From contig JAACJP010000009.1 in assembly GCA_013368375.1 (NCBI GenBank), forward strand, positions 372,001 to 436,000: a stretch of DNA of 64,000 nt. The letters are read 5' to 3'. A program made the translations under genes and the position numbers. The stretch comes from Tricholomella constricta (Eukaryota > Basidiomycota > Agaricomycetes > Agaricales > Lyophyllaceae). Positions 62,166-64,000 of this stretch are shown in pieces (position 1 is the first letter of the stretch; every line of letters starts with the position of its first letter). Below the pieces are notes generated by a model. It worked only from the letters and a program-made list of their open reading frames with translations. It was not told where the DNA came from and made no database searches.

Positions 62166-64000
62166 ATGGGACCTTCAATCGACCCCAAAACTGCTTCCAA
62201 ACTGCCCATCCACGACTTGCCCACTCCGGAACCTGAGTCGCCCATGAGGCAAAGGAAACCCTACCGCTTCTCGACGTTGTGCGCGACAGTGGATAATCCA
62301 GACATGAAAGATCAATACGGCAGTAGTGCCGTACCGATTTACCAATCAGCCACCTTCAAAGGGGTTGGCAATGATTTCGATTACTCCAGGAGTGGAAATC
62401 CTACCCGTAGTCACCTTGGTACGTCCAACAGCCTTGTAATTTTCCAACGATTATGAAAAGCGTTTCATACAGAACACCACATCGCCAAAATCTCCTCGGC
62501 CGAGCATGCATTCGTTGTCTCGTCCGGCATGGCCGCGCTTGATGTCGTCCTTCGCATCCTCAAGCCTGGTGATGAAGTTATTGCAGGAGACGATCTTTAC
62601 GGAGGCACAAATCGGCTTCTTACCTATATTCGCAGCCATGTTGGTGTTACTGTCCACCATGTGGACACGACCAAACCTGAGACTCTCCACTCGCTAATCC
62701 ACCCCACAAAGACCGCTATGGTCCTCCTCGAATCCCCCACTAACCCCTTGCTCAAGGTTGCAGACCTTGCTACCATCAGCAAGGATGTCAAGGAACGCGC
62801 ACCCAATGCAATTATCATTGTGGATAACACCATGATGAGTCCGTACCTTCAGCGGCCCTTGGAACACGGTGCAGACATCGTGTACGACAGCGCCACGAAG
62901 TATCTTAGTGGACATCATGATCTCATGGCTGGTGTGATAACTTGCAACCGGGACGATATAGCCAAGGTATGTAAACAAGGTTATGCCGTATACTGTGTTC
63001 TCAAAAGTTTGTAATGTAGCAATTAGCATTTACCATTAATTCTGTTGGCAACGCCCTCACACCCATCGACTCCTTTCTTCTCCTCCGCGGAATTAAAACA
63101 CTTGCTCTCCGCATGGATAGGCAACAGGTGACCACGAATATCGTCGCAGAGTACCTCCATAGTCTCGGGTTTCAGGTACACTATCCCGGCTTGGCCGATC
63201 ACCCAGGACGTGAAATCCACGAACGAATTGCTGATGGAAATGGGGCCGTTCTCAGCTTCGAGACCGGAAGCAAGGGATTGAGTGAGCGCATCGTGGGTGG
63301 GACGAGGCTCTGGGGTATCAGTGTAAGCTTTGGATGCGTGAACAGCTTGATCAGCATGCCCTGCGTCATGTCGTGCGTAATATTTCATCCACGCCTCGTG
63401 CCGTGACTAACGAGAATGGATAGCCATGCATCCATCGACGCAGCAACGAGAGCGGCCCGTGGTCTGCCCGAGGACCTCATTCGCCTATGCGTCGGTATTG
63501 AGGACGTGCATGATCTTCTGGATGACCTCGAACATGCTCTCATCGATGCAGGCGCCATTGAATTTAATGTCGTGCAGAACAGATACCTCCGGGTCTCTAG
63601 TGCCGAGGATGGCCAGGCGATTAGCCGTGCTGTTGAAAAATTGGCACTTGATGGTGTACAACCACAGGAGAATAGGGAGTGGTTCGTCAGTGCACCTGGC
63701 AAAGTCATCTTGTTTGGAGAGCATGCTGTGGTACATGGTGTGGTAAGTCATCTTGGCTCCAGGTGTCTTGGCACGCTCGGGGATTAGGCCGATGTTCTTT
63801 ATCTCGTCTCCTAAGGCCCAACGCCCTACCTTTTCCGTCTCGTACCTTGAAACTCTTACTTACTTATTGTCTTCTGTAGACCGCAATCGCAGCGTCAGTG
63901 GATCTCCGGTGCTATGGCCTTACGACCCCTAGGAACGATAGCAAACTCTCAGTGCATTTCCACGACATCGACAGCTTCTACCACGAATGGGACATCGAAG
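62166..64000 (+). CDS. Cystathionine beta-lyase fused in frame to mevalonate kinase (3' end outside window)
   Basis: Exons 62166-62418, 62473-62966, 63020-63372, 63424-63742 and 63880 onward. The first four sum to 473 codons exactly. Residues 1 to about 445 are a full PLP enzyme: YGSSAVPIYQSATFKGVGND, YSRSGNPTRSHLE, SSGMAALDVVLRILKPGDEV, VLLESPTNPLLKV, IIIVDNTMMSPYLQRPLEHG, and the PLP Lys in DSATKYLSGHHD; then SLISMPCVMSHASID and LIRLCVGIEDVHDLLDDLEH. It splits cystathionine for methionine synthesis. With no stop or in-frame Met, AVEKLALDGVQPQENREWF runs into VSAPGKVILFGEHAVVHG (residues about 455-472), the GHMP ATP-site start of mevalonate kinase, continuing TAIAASVDLRCYGLTTPR. The mevalonate kinase body is cut off at the window edge. 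Confidence 0.88.

Noticed and set aside
63654..63746. Separate start for mevalonate kinase at the ATG in CTTGATGGTGTAC
   Set aside because: That ATG is out of frame with the kinase motif, and a 14-base intron would be needed to correct it.

Overview
The window is a nuclear chromosome segment of a filamentous basidiomycete, most likely an Agaricomycete of polypore type. Genes are close together and alternate strands. Nearly all are cut by short GT-AG introns of about 47-60 nt. The proteins are fungal: alpha-aminoadipate lysine synthesis, hybrid histidine kinase, secreted aspartic protease, and GPI-type surface proteins. The Crinkler/RHS-like gene and the LINE type are ones I associate with Agaricomycetes. 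No rRNA, CRISPR or bacterial operon is present.

Bases 1-15,000 are a repeat-rich accessory island. It holds a gag-like remnant, an LTR, and a Ty1/Copia pol remnant whose LTR appears to be interrupted by a hAT-type MITE with perfect 8-bp target duplications. It also holds a long-terminal-inverted-repeat element, a higher-order minisatellite, a frame-broken Crinkler-RHS-type NTPase/nuclease gene, and a nearly complete but frame-damaged LINE flanked by 22-bp target duplications.

Bases 15,200-27,000 return to host genes: a DUF1295 membrane reductase-like protein, thymidylate synthase, an intron-containing tRNA-Arg(CCU), an unrecognised single-exon protein, a secreted Cys-rich GPI-type protein beside a decayed paralogue, the splicing/genome-stability factor SDE2, and homocitrate synthase. 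Bases 27,500-45,200 carry a GAF-containing hybrid histidine kinase, dolichol kinase, uracil-DNA glycosylase, a bZIP factor and the TFIIH helicase XPB. Bases 45,400-58,900 carry branchpoint-binding protein (divergent from XPB), an NSUN5/Rcm1-type rRNA methyltransferase divergent from a type I DnaJ, a ThuA-domain surface protein, a small complex I subunit, enoyl-CoA isomerase and a secreted aspartic protease. A poorly resolved 2.3-kb stretch follows, then the SWR1-complex subunit VPS71.

The most striking feature is at the right end. A complete cystathionine beta-lyase runs in frame, without a stop or a new start, into mevalonate kinase, which leaves the window. It joins methionine metabolism to the mevalonate pathway in one predicted polypeptide. 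Exon boundaries given for multi-exon genes were worked out by hand from splice signals and reading phase; where the exon lengths add up to whole codons this is stated.
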